DNA of 64,000 bases from Solidesulfovibrio aerotolerans (lineage in GTDB: Bacteria; Desulfobacterota; Desulfovibrionia; Desulfovibrionales; Desulfovibrionaceae): assembly GCF_009856865.1 (NCBI RefSeq), contig NZ_WVUD01000018.1:1-64000 (forward strand), in the 5' to 3' direction. Each line of letters begins with the position of its first letter. Positions within the stretch are counted from its first letter, which is position 1. Both the position numbers and the translations under genes were made by a program. The notes beneath the pieces were generated by a model. It was given only the letters and a program-made list of their open reading frames with translations, was not told the origin of the DNA and did not search any database. Below are positions 48,696 through 57,827 of this stretch, piece by piece.

Positions 48696-49112
48696 ATGTC
48701 CTCACTGGAACACAAACGGCAGAAAAGCGCGTTCTGGCTCTCCGCCAGCCGCGATCAGGCCCGCGACACCGGCATGGCCCTGGTGCTGGTCAGCCTCATC
48801 GTCTTTTTCATCACCCGCGAAATCCGCTACGTGACCATTGCCACAGGACTTTTGCTCCTGGACATGATCGCCCCGGCCCTGTTCAAACCGGCGGCCAAGG
48901 TCTGGTTTGGCCTGTCCCATGTTCTGGGCACGGTGATGTCCAAGGTGATCCTGGCCCTGGTCTTTTTTGTTGTGCTCACGCCCATGGGCCTGCTGCGGGG
49001 CCTGCTTGGCAAAGACCCCATGCGCGTGCGGCAGTTCAAACAGGGGACGGACTCGGTTTTCCGGGTGCGCGACCACGCCTTTGGCCCGGCCGACATCGAA
49101 CAGCCCTTTTAA
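48696..49112 (+). CDS. SxtJ-family membrane protein
   Basis: 138 residues with three to four hydrophobic helices (MALVLVSLIVFFI, VTIATGLLLLDMIAPALF, VILALVFFVVLTPMGLL), matching SxtJ, a small membrane protein found next to carbamoyltransferases. The ATG at 48696 follows GGAG with 9-base spacing. It is the first gene of a three-gene cassette with the 49-residue protein and the carbamoyltransferase. Its role is unknown. Confidence 0.85.
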   Translation: MSSLEHKRQKSAFWLSASRDQARDTGMALVLVSLIVFFITREIRYVTIATGLLLLDMIAPALFKPAAKVWFGLSHVLGTVMSKVILALVFFVVLTPMGLLRGLLGKDPMRVRQFKQGTDSVFRVRDHAFGPADIEQPF

Positions 49113-49187
49113 GGCAACGCCCGGGATATCCGACATTTCCGCCGTCCGCGCCCGCAACCACCGGACTGGACGGCATCTGGAGGCATA

Positions 49188-49337
49188 ATGGAATTTATAA
49201 GCGAACTTTGGGGCTTTTTGCGCGCACGGAAAAAATTCTGGCTGCTGCCCATCATCCTGGTGCTGCTGCTGTTCGGCGTGCTGGTTGTCCTGACCAGCGG
49301 CTCGGCCGTGGCCCCCTTCATCTATACGCTGTTTTAG
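49188..49337 (+). CDS. DUF5989-type small membrane protein (49 aa)
   Basis: Starts MEFISELWGFLRARKKFWLL and continues with one transmembrane helix and the end GSAVAPFIYTLF, the pattern of DUF5989 proteins that sit between SxtJ and carbamoyltransferase genes. Ribosome binding site TGGAGG lies 6 bases before the ATG. It is easy to miss because of its size. 75 bases separate it from SxtJ and 12 from the carbamoyltransferase start. Confidence 0.9.
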   Translation: MEFISELWGFLRARKKFWLLPIILVLLLFGVLVVLTSGSAVAPFIYTLF

Positions 49338-49349
49338 CCGGTCCCGCCC

Positions 49350-51215
49350 ATGCCCGAATACATCCTGGGGATCTCCGCCTATTACCACGACTCCGCCGCT
49401 GCGCTTTTGCGCGACGGCGTGGTCGTGGCCGCCGCCCACGAGGAACGTTTCACCCGCGTCAAGCACGACGCCGGGTTTCCCCGCAAGGCTGCGGCCTATG
49501 TGCTGGCCGAGGCCGGCATTGAACTGGCGGAACTGGCGGCCGTCGTTTTTTACGACAAGCCCTATCTCAAGTTCGAGCGGTTGCTCGAAACCTACCACGG
49601 CTTTGCCCCACGCGGCCTTCGCAGCTTCCTGTCGGCCATTCCGGTCTGGATCAAGGAAAAGCTGTTCATGAAAAAGATGCTGCGCGAGGAGCTGGCCGAA
49701 CTCGGCCCGGGCAGGCCGCGCATCCTTTTTCCCGAACACCACCTTTCCCACGCCGCCTCGGCCTTTTATCCCTCGCCCTTTGACGAGGCCGCCATCCTCA
49801 CCATCGACGGCGTGGGCGAATGGTCCACCACCACCATCGGCCTTGGGCGCGGCAAGGATATCACCTTCCTGCGCGAGCTGGATTTCCCCCATTCCGTGGG
49901 CCTGCTCTATTCCGCCTTCACCTACTACTGCGGTTTTAAAGTCAATTCCGGCGAATACAAGCTCATGGGCCTGGCTCCCTACGGCATCGACGGCTCGGCG
50001 CGGGTGGAGGAATTTAAGGCCAAGATCCTCGAAACCCTGGTGGATCTGCGCCCGGACGGCTCGCTGCTGCTCAACATGGCCTATTTCAACTTCGCCACCG
50101 GCCTGACCATGTGCCGCGACGCCAAGTGGGAGGCCCTTTTCGGCCTGCCCCGCCGGGCCGCCGAGTCCGAACTCGGCCAGGAGCACATGGACCTCGCCTT
50201 GGCCATCCAGCAGATCACCGAAGAGGTGGTGCTGCGGCTGGCCAAAACGGCCCGGGAACTGACGGGTTGCAAGAACCTCGTCATGGCCGGCGGCGTGGCT
50301 TTAAACTGCGTGGCCAACGGCAAACTGCTGCGCGCCGGCATTTTCGATGACGTGTGGATTCAGCCGGCGGCCGGCGATGCCGGCGGTGCCCTCGGGGCCG
50401 CCCTGGCCGCCTGGCATATCTGGGGCGAAAACGACCGCACGCCCTTGCCGGCCGGGGCGCTGGACCGCATGGCCGGTTCCTACCTCGGACCGCAGTTCAC
50501 CCGGGCCGACGCCCTGCGTCTGGCCGCCCGCCGGGATGCGCCGTATACGCTTTATGAAGATTTCGGCGCGTTGTGCGACGCTGTGGCCGATCTGCTGGCC
50601 GACGGCAAGGTCGTTGGCTGGTTCCAGGGCCGCATGGAATACGGCCCGCGCGCCCTTGGCGGCCGCTCCATCCTGGGTGATCCGCGAAACCCGGAGATGC
50701 AGAAAAAGCTCAATCTCAAAATCAAATACCGCGAAGGCTTTCGGCCCTTTGCCCCGTCGGTTGCAGCCGAGGCGGTGTCCGACTATTTCATCCAGGACCG
50801 CCCCTCGCCCTACATGCTGCTGGTGGCCCCGGTGGCCGACGCCCTGCGCCATCCCCTGCCCCAGGGCTACTGGCAGATGCCCATGTTCGAGCGGCTATAT
50901 GTCAACCGCTCCACCCTCCCGGCCATCACCCACGTGGACTTCTCCGCCCGCATCCAGACCGTCCACGCCGATACCAACCCGCGCTACCACCAGCTCATCA
51001 CCACCTTCGGCGCGCGCCACGGCTGCCCCATGGTGGTCAACACGAGCTTTAACGTGCGCGGCGAGCCTATCGTATGCACCCCCGAGGACGCCTACCGCTG
51101 CTTTATGCGCACGGAAATGGACTACCTTGTCATCGGCGACTGCCTCTTCTGTAAAGACGGCCAGCCCGCGTACCCCGAAACCGGCGACTGGCGCGGCGAA
51201 TACGAACTCGACTGA
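49350..51215 (+). CDS. NodU/CmcH-family carbamoyltransferase
   Basis: 621 residues. ISAYYHDSAAALLRDG, FPEHHLSHAASAFYPSPF, ILTIDGVGEWSTTT and NSGEYKLMGLAPYG are the Kae1-like and metal/ATP-binding motifs; the C-terminal YrdC-like part has GPRALGGRSILGDPRNP and MVVNTSFNVRGEPIVCTP. These enzymes carbamoylate a hydroxyl group of a glycan or natural product with carbamoyl phosphate. Together with SxtJ and the 49-residue protein it forms a widespread cassette, most likely acting on surface polysaccharide. No biosynthetic cluster surrounds it. Confidence 0.9.
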   Translation: MPEYILGISAYYHDSAAALLRDGVVVAAAHEERFTRVKHDAGFPRKAAAYVLAEAGIELAELAAVVFYDKPYLKFERLLETYHGFAPRGLRSFLSAIPVWIKEKLFMKKMLREELAELGPGRPRILFPEHHLSHAASAFYPSPFDEAAILTIDGVGEWSTTTIGLGRGKDITFLRELDFPHSVGLLYSAFTYYCGFKVNSGEYKLMGLAPYGIDGSARVEEFKAKILETLVDLRPDGSLLLNMAYFNFATGLTMCRDAKWEALFGLPRRAAESELGQEHMDLALAIQQITEEVVLRLAKTARELTGCKNLVMAGGVALNCVANGKLLRAGIFDDVWIQPAAGDAGGALGAALAAWHIWGENDRTPLPAGALDRMAGSYLGPQFTRADALRLAARRDAPYTLYEDFGALCDAVADLLADGKVVGWFQGRMEYGPRALGGRSILGDPRNPEMQKKLNLKIKYREGFRPFAPSVAAEAVSDYFIQDRPSPYMLLVAPVADALRHPLPQGYWQMPMFERLYVNRSTLPAITHVDFSARIQTVHADTNPRYHQLITTFGARHGCPMVVNTSFNVRGEPIVCTPEDAYRCFMRTEMDYLVIGDCLFCKDGQPAYPETGDWRGEYELD

Positions 51216-51228
51216 TAGAATTAAGAAT

Positions 51229-51295
51229 GCCTCCGGCGGCCGGGGGGGATAATCCCCCCCGGACCCCCTTGATAGGAGAAGTTTTTCAAGGGGTT
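51229..51295 (+). repeat. GCCTCCGGC repeat, copy R12 (pairs with R13)
   Basis: Head GCCTCCGGCGGCC, hairpin identical to R1, tail CCCCCTTGATAGGAGAAGTTTTTCAAGGGG whose ends CCCCTTGA and TCAAGGGG can pair as a second stem. Confidence 0.85.
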
Positions 51296-51340
51296 ATTGG
51301 GGCTGGCGAGGCGGCCCCGACGAATGTCCCGTTCCCCTTA

Positions 51341-51395
51341 ACCCCTTGCCTTCAGGTGGGATTCCAAAGGGCTCAGCCCTTTGGCCGCCGGAGGC
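51341..51395 (-). repeat. GCCTCCGGC repeat, copy R13, variant B (pairs with R12)
   Basis: Minus-orientation copy with hairpin AAAGGGCTGAGCCCTTT; again both arms are changed relative to R5/R11. R12 and R13 bound a 167-base unit after the carbamoyltransferase gene. Confidence 0.8.
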
Positions 51396-51435
51396 ACTCT
51401 TCTGTCTTCAATCACCTTCCAGCTCAGGCTGGCCT

Positions 51436-54400
51436 TTACCCAGGCGTTGTCGCCGGGTCGTGGCGTCTTGCGTCGAGAAAATACAGAACCGGCACCACCA
51501 TGCGCGAAAAAATGGTGGCTGCCACTTCTCCGGCCATAAGCGAGATGGCCAAGCCTTGAAAGATGGGGTCAAAGAGAATCACAAAGGCCCCGGCCACCAC
51601 GCTGACTGCTGTGAGCAGCATGGGCCGAAAGCGCACCGCGCCGGCCTCTTCCACGGCCTGGGCCAGGGGGATGCCCTCGCTCCGGCGCAGCTCGATAAAA
51701 TCCACCAGGATGATGGAATTGCGCACCACGATGCCGGCCCCGGCGATAAAGCCGATCATGGACGTGGCCGTGAAAAACGCCCCGGCTGCGGCATGGGCCG
51801 GGATGATGCCAATGAGCGAGAGAGGAATGGGAGCCATAATCGCCAACGGGATGGTGTAGGAGCCAAACCAGCTGACCACCAGCACGTAGATAAGCACCAT
51901 GACCACGGCAAAGGCCAAGCCCATGTCGCGAAAGACTTCGTAGGTGATCTGCCATTCGCCGTCCCACTTGAGACTATAGCCCAGCGTATCGGCCGGCGTG
52001 CCGCTCCACAGGATGGGGAGAGGCGCTTTGGAGGCCGTCTGCCAGGCCCCCTCGCCGCGTGCGGCCAAGGCGGCCAGGGTGTCGTTGACCTTGCCGATGG
52101 CGTAGATGGGGCTTTCCTCGCGTCCGGCCACATCGCCGGTCACATAGACCACGGGCAAAAGATTTTTGTGATAGATGCGCCCGGGCTGCTCGGTTGCGGT
52201 GATGCCCGCGATCTGGGCCAGGGACACGAGTTTGCCGTCGGTGCCGGCCACGGTCACCGATTCCAGGCTGGCCGCATCGGGCCGGGAACGCTTGGGCAGG
52301 CGCACCACAATGGGCGCGTCTTCCCGGGCCGCCTCGTCGTGGAGCAGGCCGGCCACGGTGCCGGAAAACGAAGCGGCCACGTCGCGCAAGGCCCGGTCCG
52401 GGTCGATGCCGGCCGTTAAGGCCTTGTCGCGCTCGATGCGGATGACCCGCTCGGGCCGGGGATCGTCCACATACCAGTCCACATCCACCACGTCCGGGGT
52501 GGCGGTCATGACCGCTTTGACCTGTTCGGCCACGCTTTGGCGGCCGGCGTCGGTGGGGCCGTAGATTTCGGCCACCAGCGTTTGCAGCACCGGCGGTCCG
52601 GGCGGGGCTTCCACCACCTTGATCCTGGCTCCATGGCGCTGCGCGATGGGGACCAGCCGCTCGCGCACGGCCTTGGCAATGGCGTGGCTTTGCAGGCTGC
52701 GCTCGCCCTTGGGACGCAGATTGACGGCGATTTCCGCCTCGTTTTGGGCGGTGCGCAGATAGTAATGCCGGATAAGCCCGTTAAAGGTCATGGGCGCGGC
52801 CGTGCCGGCGTAGATGACGGCATTGACGGTCTCAGGGCGGGTAAGCGCCGCGTCGGCCAGTTCCCGGGCCACGGCCGTGGTCGTTTCCAGGGTCGTGCCA
52901 CGCGGCATGTCCACGATGACGGCGAATTCGCTTTTGTTGTCAAAGGGCAGCATCTTGACCAGCACGGCCTTGGCCGGAAAAAGGGCGCAGGCCCCAAGAA
53001 AAAGCATCCCCACCAGACCCAGAAAACCCCAGCGCCAGACCGGGCGTTTGAGCAGCCGGTCCATGAGCTTTAAATACAGGCGCGTGCCCAGGTCGTTGGG
53101 GATGGCGGCGTGGTCCGTGGTGGACGGACGCAGGGTGCGCTTGGCCGTCCAGGGCGTGATTAAAAAGGCCACCAGCATGGACAGCAGCATGGCGACCGAC
53201 GCGCCAATGGGCATGGGCCGCATGTACGGTCCCATAAGCCCGCCGACATAGGCCATGGGGGCTATGGCGGCGATGACCGTGAAGGTGGCCAGGACCAGGG
53301 GCGCACGCACTTCGCCAACCGCTTCGACGATGACGGTGGACAGGGATTTTTGCCGCGCGCCCGGCAGACCCAGGTGGCGCACGATGTTTTCCACGTCAAC
53401 GATAGGATCATCGACCAGGATGCCGATGCAAAAGATAAGCGCAAACAGGGTGACGCGGTTGAGCGTATAGCCCATGAGCCAATACGTGGCCAAGGTCACG
53501 GCCAGGGTGACGGGCACGGCCACCATGACCACCAGGGAGGCCCGCAACCCGAGAAAGAGAGCCACCACGCCACCCACGGTCACGGCCGCCAGGATAAGGT
53601 GCATAAGCAGCTCGTCCACCTTGTGCTTGGCCGTCTCGCCGTGGTTGCGCGTGACCGTGAGGCTGACATCGCCCGGCAGGACCGTGCCGCGAAGGGCCTC
53701 AATGCTTACCAGGGCCGCATCCGCTATGCGGGCGGCATTTTCGCCAGCCCGTTTGGCCACGGCCAGGGTGACGGCCGGATGGGCCTCGCCCGGCCGCACC
53801 TCGGGCGCGGCCATGGCCGGGCCGGGCACAAAAAGGACATAGTCGAGGGGGTCGTCAAAAGCGTCGCGCACCGTGGCCACGTCGGTTAAATAGACCGGCC
53901 GGCCATCGCGCACGGCCAGGACCGCCCGGGACAGTTCTTTTTGGCTGCGGAAAAAATTATCCAGCCGCACGGCCAGGGCCGCACCGAGTTCGTATGTCTC
54001 GCCCACGGAACGGGCGGCATTTTGCTCGCCAAGGGCCGTTATGACATCCACGGCGTCCAGGCCCCGGGAGCGCAGCCTGTCGGCGTCAAGGTCCACCATG
54101 ACCGCCCGCTTGCGCCCGCCGGTGATGGTGGTTTCCCCCACGCCCGGGATGCGGCGCACGTTTTCGTTAATGGCTGCTGCCATGGTGCGCAGTTGGCGCG
54201 CGTCATAGGGACCGCCCCACAGGGTCACGGCCAGGACCGGCACGTCGTCGATGGAGCGCGGTTTGAGGATCGGCTGGCTGCACCCGGGCGGAATCCAGTC
54301 CAGGTGCTGGTAGAGCTTGGCATAGGCGGCCACCACGCTGCGCTCGACATCGGCCCCCACGGCAAAGCGCACCACGGTCAGGGCCTCGCCGTCGCCGGCC

Positions 54401-54690
54401 GTGGAATAGACGTATTCCACCCCCGGGATTTCCCACAGGATGCGCTCCATGGGCGTGACCACGCGGTTTTCCATCTCCTTGGGCGTGGCCCCGGGCATGG
54501 AGACGTGGACATCGATCATGGGCACGATAATCTGCGGCTCTTCTTCGCTGGGCGTGGCCAAAACGGCCATGACGCCGGTGAGAAGGGCCGCCAGGACCAG
54601 CAGCGGGGCCAGCTTGGAATCGACGAAAAGGGCCGTTATGCGGGTCAGCCAGTCGCCGTGGCGGCCATGGGGGGCCTCGGGGCCGGTCAC
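51436..54690 (-). CDS. RND-type efflux pump inner-membrane transporter
   Basis: 1084 residues, AcrB/AcrD/AcrF family, two halves of six transmembrane helices and large periplasmic loops. FCIGILVDDPIVDVENI holds the proton-relay Asp pair of helix 4; ATPSEEEPQI and GATPKEMENRVVTPMER open the pore domain. Exports drugs, metabolites or ions across both membranes with an adaptor and an outer-membrane channel. Its ATG overlaps the adaptor stop by four bases (ATGA). No TolC-like gene follows. Confidence 0.93.
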   Translation of the reverse strand: MTGPEAPHGRHGDWLTRITALFVDSKLAPLLVLAALLTGVMAVLATPSEEEPQIIVPMIDVHVSMPGATPKEMENRVVTPMERILWEIPGVEYVYSTAGDGEALTVVRFAVGADVERSVVAAYAKLYQHLDWIPPGCSQPILKPRSIDDVPVLAVTLWGGPYDARQLRTMAAAINENVRRIPGVGETTITGGRKRAVMVDLDADRLRSRGLDAVDVITALGEQNAARSVGETYELGAALAVRLDNFFRSQKELSRAVLAVRDGRPVYLTDVATVRDAFDDPLDYVLFVPGPAMAAPEVRPGEAHPAVTLAVAKRAGENAARIADAALVSIEALRGTVLPGDVSLTVTRNHGETAKHKVDELLMHLILAAVTVGGVVALFLGLRASLVVMVAVPVTLAVTLATYWLMGYTLNRVTLFALIFCIGILVDDPIVDVENIVRHLGLPGARQKSLSTVIVEAVGEVRAPLVLATFTVIAAIAPMAYVGGLMGPYMRPMPIGASVAMLLSMLVAFLITPWTAKRTLRPSTTDHAAIPNDLGTRLYLKLMDRLLKRPVWRWGFLGLVGMLFLGACALFPAKAVLVKMLPFDNKSEFAVIVDMPRGTTLETTTAVARELADAALTRPETVNAVIYAGTAAPMTFNGLIRHYYLRTAQNEAEIAVNLRPKGERSLQSHAIAKAVRERLVPIAQRHGARIKVVEAPPGPPVLQTLVAEIYGPTDAGRQSVAEQVKAVMTATPDVVDVDWYVDDPRPERVIRIERDKALTAGIDPDRALRDVAASFSGTVAGLLHDEAAREDAPIVVRLPKRSRPDAASLESVTVAGTDGKLVSLAQIAGITATEQPGRIYHKNLLPVVYVTGDVAGREESPIYAIGKVNDTLAALAARGEGAWQTASKAPLPILWSGTPADTLGYSLKWDGEWQITYEVFRDMGLAFAVVMVLIYVLVVSWFGSYTIPLAIMAPIPLSLIGIIPAHAAAGAFFTATSMIGFIAGAGIVVRNSIILVDFIELRRSEGIPLAQAVEEAGAVRFRPMLLTAVSVVAGAFVILFDPIFQGLAISLMAGEVAATIFSRMVVPVLYFLDARRHDPATTPG

Positions 54691-55889
54691 TTTGGCGCTC
54701 CGGCGAGGCTATCCCCGTCACGCAGGGTGGCCCCGGTGTCGCAGGCCAGTTTTTCGCCGTCGTTTAACCCACTGAGGACTTCGACAAAGCGTTCCCGGCC
54801 AGCCGGGTCAAAGGCTTCGGAGTCGGTTAAATACGTGGCCCCGCCAAAGGCCACAGCCAAAAAGGTGCCGCCGGTCTTGACCAGGCGCAGATGGAGCGTC
54901 CCGGTCGCGTCAACGGTAAAGGCCGTGGGCAGATCGCCGCGAAGGGCCAGGCAGTTGGTCGGGACAAGGAGTTTATTGACGGTGCGGGCCGGGACGAACA
55001 CCCGGCCGAACATGCCGGCCCGGGGCGGCCCCACCGCTTCGGGCACCGTGGCCGGCAGGGCGCATTTGAGCTTGAAGGTGCGATTTTGGGGATCGACCCG
55101 GCCAACGATGGCCGAGACGGTCACGGCAAAGGGAGCGGCGGCCAGGGACGGCACGGCGGCGATGATGGTCTGGCCCAGGCGCAGATCGGCCAACAGCGAT
55201 TCGTCCACCTGGGCGGTTATTTCAAAGCCGCCGGAAGCGGCGTCAATGAGCGCCAGTTGGGCACCAGCCGCGACAAAAGCGCCCTGGTCCACATAGCGTC
55301 GGGCCAGGATGCCGTCGAAGGGGGCGGTGATGCGGGTGTAGGCCCGAAGGGCGGCCAGTTCGCCCAGTTTGGCGGTGACGGCCTGTTCCTTGGCCGTTAA
55401 CGCGTCGATCTGGCGCGAGGCGGCGTCAAACTCGGCCTTGGCCCTGTCGAAATCCTCCTGGCTGACGGCCCGTTGGACCAGCAGCCGGGACATGCGGTCC
55501 ATGGTGGTCCGGGCCAGACCGGCCCGGGCGGCCAGACCCTGCTTTTCCCGCACGACCTGTTCGCGGTCGGCAATAAGGCCCCGTTCCTGGCTGATCAGAT
55601 CCTTGTCGTCGATGCGCAGAATCGGCGCGCCGGCTGCCAGCCGGTCGCCTTCCCGGGCCATGACCGCCTCCACCGTGCCCGAGAGCTTGCTGGCCAGGAC
55701 CACGCTTTGCTCGGACTCCACCTGGGCCGGGAAGGAGCGGCATTCCACCACTTCGCTGCGCCCCACCGGGCGCACCGGCACGGAAACGGTCCGTGAGGCG
55801 CGTGACGCCGGGGATGCGGGCGGTTTTTCTTCGGAACAACCGGCCAGACAGACCAGGACAAGACACAACGGCATAAGAAAGTATCGCAT
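54687..55889 (-). CDS. RND efflux adaptor (membrane fusion) lipoprotein
   Basis: 400 residues. MRYFLMPLCLVLVCLAGC is a lipoprotein signal (lipobox CLAGC). Then come a lipoyl domain half (LASKLSGTVEAVMAREGDRLAAGAPILRID), an alpha-helical hairpin (about 95-165), the second lipoyl half (ITAPFDGILARRYVDQGAFV) and beta-barrel/membrane-proximal domains. It joins the RND transporter to the outer-membrane channel. The ATG at 55889 begins the signal peptide; it is coupled to the transporter by an ATGA overlap. Confidence 0.92.
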   Translation of the reverse strand: MRYFLMPLCLVLVCLAGCSEEKPPASPASRASRTVSVPVRPVGRSEVVECRSFPAQVESEQSVVLASKLSGTVEAVMAREGDRLAAGAPILRIDDKDLISQERGLIADREQVVREKQGLAARAGLARTTMDRMSRLLVQRAVSQEDFDRAKAEFDAASRQIDALTAKEQAVTAKLGELAALRAYTRITAPFDGILARRYVDQGAFVAAGAQLALIDAASGGFEITAQVDESLLADLRLGQTIIAAVPSLAAAPFAVTVSAIVGRVDPQNRTFKLKCALPATVPEAVGPPRAGMFGRVFVPARTVNKLLVPTNCLALRGDLPTAFTVDATGTLHLRLVKTGGTFLAVAFGGATYLTDSEAFDPAGRERFVEVLSGLNDGEKLACDTGATLRDGDSLAGAPK

Positions 55890-56003
55890 GATCCATGCAA
55901 TTTCATCCCAGGCCGGGCTTGTCAATGTGGTGTGCGTCGTTTTTTTGCGCTGCCTGGCCCGTTTTCCGGCGCATTTCACAGTCTGGCAATAGGAAATGCC
56001 GCG

Positions 56004-56621
56004 TCAGGGACCGGGAAAGCGCCAGGGCACAACAGGGGCCAGATTGATGGCATCCACCCGCCAGCAGTCCGGGCCAAGCTCCAGGATATTGAGGCGGCAG
56101 TAGTCCTGGCCCAGGCGGAACAGGCAGGCCAGATCGATGCCGAGGGCATGGCACAGGATGGTGCGGTTGACCCCGCCGTGGGCCACGGCCAACACGTTGC
56201 CGGGCAGCTCGGCCAATTCGGCCACGGTAGCCACGGCCCGGTCCTGGACCTCGCTAAAGCTCTCGCCGCCCTGGGGACAGAATCCGGCAATGTCGCAGCC
56301 CCGGCGTTCGTAGGCCCCGGGGAAGCGGTGACGGACTTCCTCGACGGTGAGGCCCTCAAACGCGCCCAGGGCGATTTCCCGCAGGCGCGGTTCCAGGCGG
56401 ATGGGCACATCGCGCCCGCCCAGGACAAGGGCGGCGGTCTCCTGGCAGCGGGTCAGATCCGAGGCCACGACGGCGGTAAAGGGAATGTCGGCCAAAACAT
56501 CGCACCACAAGGCGGCCTGCCGACGGCCGTCGTCGGTGAGGGGATGATCGGTCTGGCCGATAAACCGGCGCGGGGCATGTTGGAAGATCGCCCCGTGGCG
56601 CAGCAAAAAAAGCGTGCTCAT
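56004..56621 (-). CDS. histidine phosphatase family protein (CobC/phosphoglycerate mutase-like)
   Basis: 205 residues. FLLRHGAIFQHAPRRFIGQTDHPLT contains the catalytic RHG, EIALGAFEGLTVEEV the general acid Glu region, and VLAVAHGGVNRTIL the second His. Similar proteins dephosphorylate alpha-ribazole phosphate (CobC) or sugar phosphates. Its ATG overlaps the stop of the nucleotidyltransferase-HD gene by four bases, so the two act in one pathway, possibly nucleotide or cofactor related. Confidence 0.88.
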   Translation of the reverse strand: MSTLFLLRHGAIFQHAPRRFIGQTDHPLTDDGRRQAALWCDVLADIPFTAVVASDLTRCQETAALVLGGRDVPIRLEPRLREIALGAFEGLTVEEVRHRFPGAYERRGCDIAGFCPQGGESFSEVQDRAVATVAELAELPGNVLAVAHGGVNRTILCHALGIDLACLFRLGQDYCRLNILELGPDCWRVDAINLAPVVPWRFPGP

Positions 56622-57796
56622 GGCTGTCTCGCGGGTGTGAGGCCGGTTGTGGCCAGGATGTCGGCCAGGGGGCGGGGGAGCGCCCGTTCCACCCGGGCCA
56701 GGATGGCCAGGGCGTTGCTGCGGCGCCGGGTGATGGCGGCCACTGCCTCGGGATCATGGGCAAAAAGCGCCAGTTTTTGGCCGAACCGCTCGGGCACGGA
56801 CACCAGCCGGCTGCCGTGGACGAACTTGTCGGCCAGATAAACGATTTCGCGTTCGGTGACAGGGGCCTGCGGTGGCAGATCGATGTCGCGATGGGCGGCA
56901 ACGATGGCCCCGGCCCGGGAAAAGCCCAGGGCGTCGAGGAGCCGGCCGCCGGCAGCCTCGTGGTGGGGCTGGCCCTTGGCCACGTCGTGAAGCAGGGCCG
57001 CGGCCTCAATCAGTTCGCAATCCAGGCCGGCCCCGGCAGCATTAAGGCCCCGGGTCAGAGCCACGGCCACGGCAGCCACACCGCGGGCATGGGCCAGCCC
57101 CTGGGGCGGCACGGCCTCGATGGCCAGCAACGCCTCAGCCTCGGCCGGGGTGGGAATGTCCAGCCGCCCGGCCAGGACGTCCAAGACGGCGTAATCGTCC
57201 GGGGTGTCCATGTCGGCCAGGGTCAGGGCGTCGGCCACGGGAAGTTCTTCAAAAGGATAAGGGGCCAGGGCGGCGCGCAGGCCGCCGTCGCCGTCGTAGG
57301 CCAGGATGGCCGGGGCAAGGGTCGCGTCCAGGCAGGGCGGATGGCCGCGCTCCCCGGCAAAGCTCGGATAGAGCACGGGCGGCGCGTCGGGCGCACCGGC
57401 CCGGCCCAGGAGCCGGACCACGGTGGCCGGGCGAAACAGCGGCACATCGGCCGGGGTGATAAGCACCTGGGCGGCTGTGGGCGGCAGGACGGCCAGGGCG
57501 GCCCGGACTGTCGAAAACATGCCGGTTTCGTAATACGGATTGTAAACGAAACGCAGTCCCAGGCGCGCGGCTTCGGCCGCAATTTCGTCGTGGCGGTGGC
57601 CGCCGGCCACGACAATGTCCGTCACCCCGGCGTGGCGCAAGGTGGCGGCCAGTCGGGCCAGGGCGGTCTGTCCGGCCAGGGGGAGCAGGGGTTTGAGCGG
57701 TCCCAGCATGCGCGAGGACAGGCCGCCGGCTAAAATGACGGCGGCAGTGCCGACGGCCCAGGGGTCGGGCCGGGAAGGATCGGTCGTGTCGGGCAT
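56618..57796 (-). CDS. MobA/MocA-like nucleotidyltransferase fused to an HD domain
   Basis: 392 residues. N-terminal NTP-transferase domain (about 15-200): VILAGGLSSRMLGPLKPLLPLAG and the metal site ITPADVPLF, the pattern of MocA/MobA cytidylyl/guanylyl transferases. The C-terminal HD domain (about 225-385): RGVAAVAVALTRGL, ALLHDVAKGQPHHE and IVYLADKFVHGSRLV, with His-Asp pairs kept. The unusual fusion suggests synthesis and turnover of a nucleotide-modified compound, perhaps molybdenum cofactor. The ATG at 57796 was chosen; the longer frame upstream overlaps the kinase gene's end. Confidence 0.85.
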   Translation of the reverse strand: MPDTTDPSRPDPWAVGTAAVILAGGLSSRMLGPLKPLLPLAGQTALARLAATLRHAGVTDIVVAGGHRHDEIAAEAARLGLRFVYNPYYETGMFSTVRAALAVLPPTAAQVLITPADVPLFRPATVVRLLGRAGAPDAPPVLYPSFAGERGHPPCLDATLAPAILAYDGDGGLRAALAPYPFEELPVADALTLADMDTPDDYAVLDVLAGRLDIPTPAEAEALLAIEAVPPQGLAHARGVAAVAVALTRGLNAAGAGLDCELIEAAALLHDVAKGQPHHEAAGGRLLDALGFSRAGAIVAAHRDIDLPPQAPVTEREIVYLADKFVHGSRLVSVPERFGQKLALFAHDPEAVAAITRRRSNALAILARVERALPRPLADILATTGLTPARQP

Positions 57797-57827
57797 GGGC
57801 CAAGTGTCGGGGCTGGCGGGCCGGCTG

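Noticed and set aside
48696-51215. Saxitoxin-type biosynthesis cluster
   Set aside because: Only the SxtJ/carbamoyltransferase cassette is present; none of the polyketide, amidinotransferase or oxygenase genes are near.
10702-51395. CRISPR array
   Set aside because: The repeats are dispersed by kilobases, occur in both orientations and are palindromic hairpins; no spacer array or cas gene is present.
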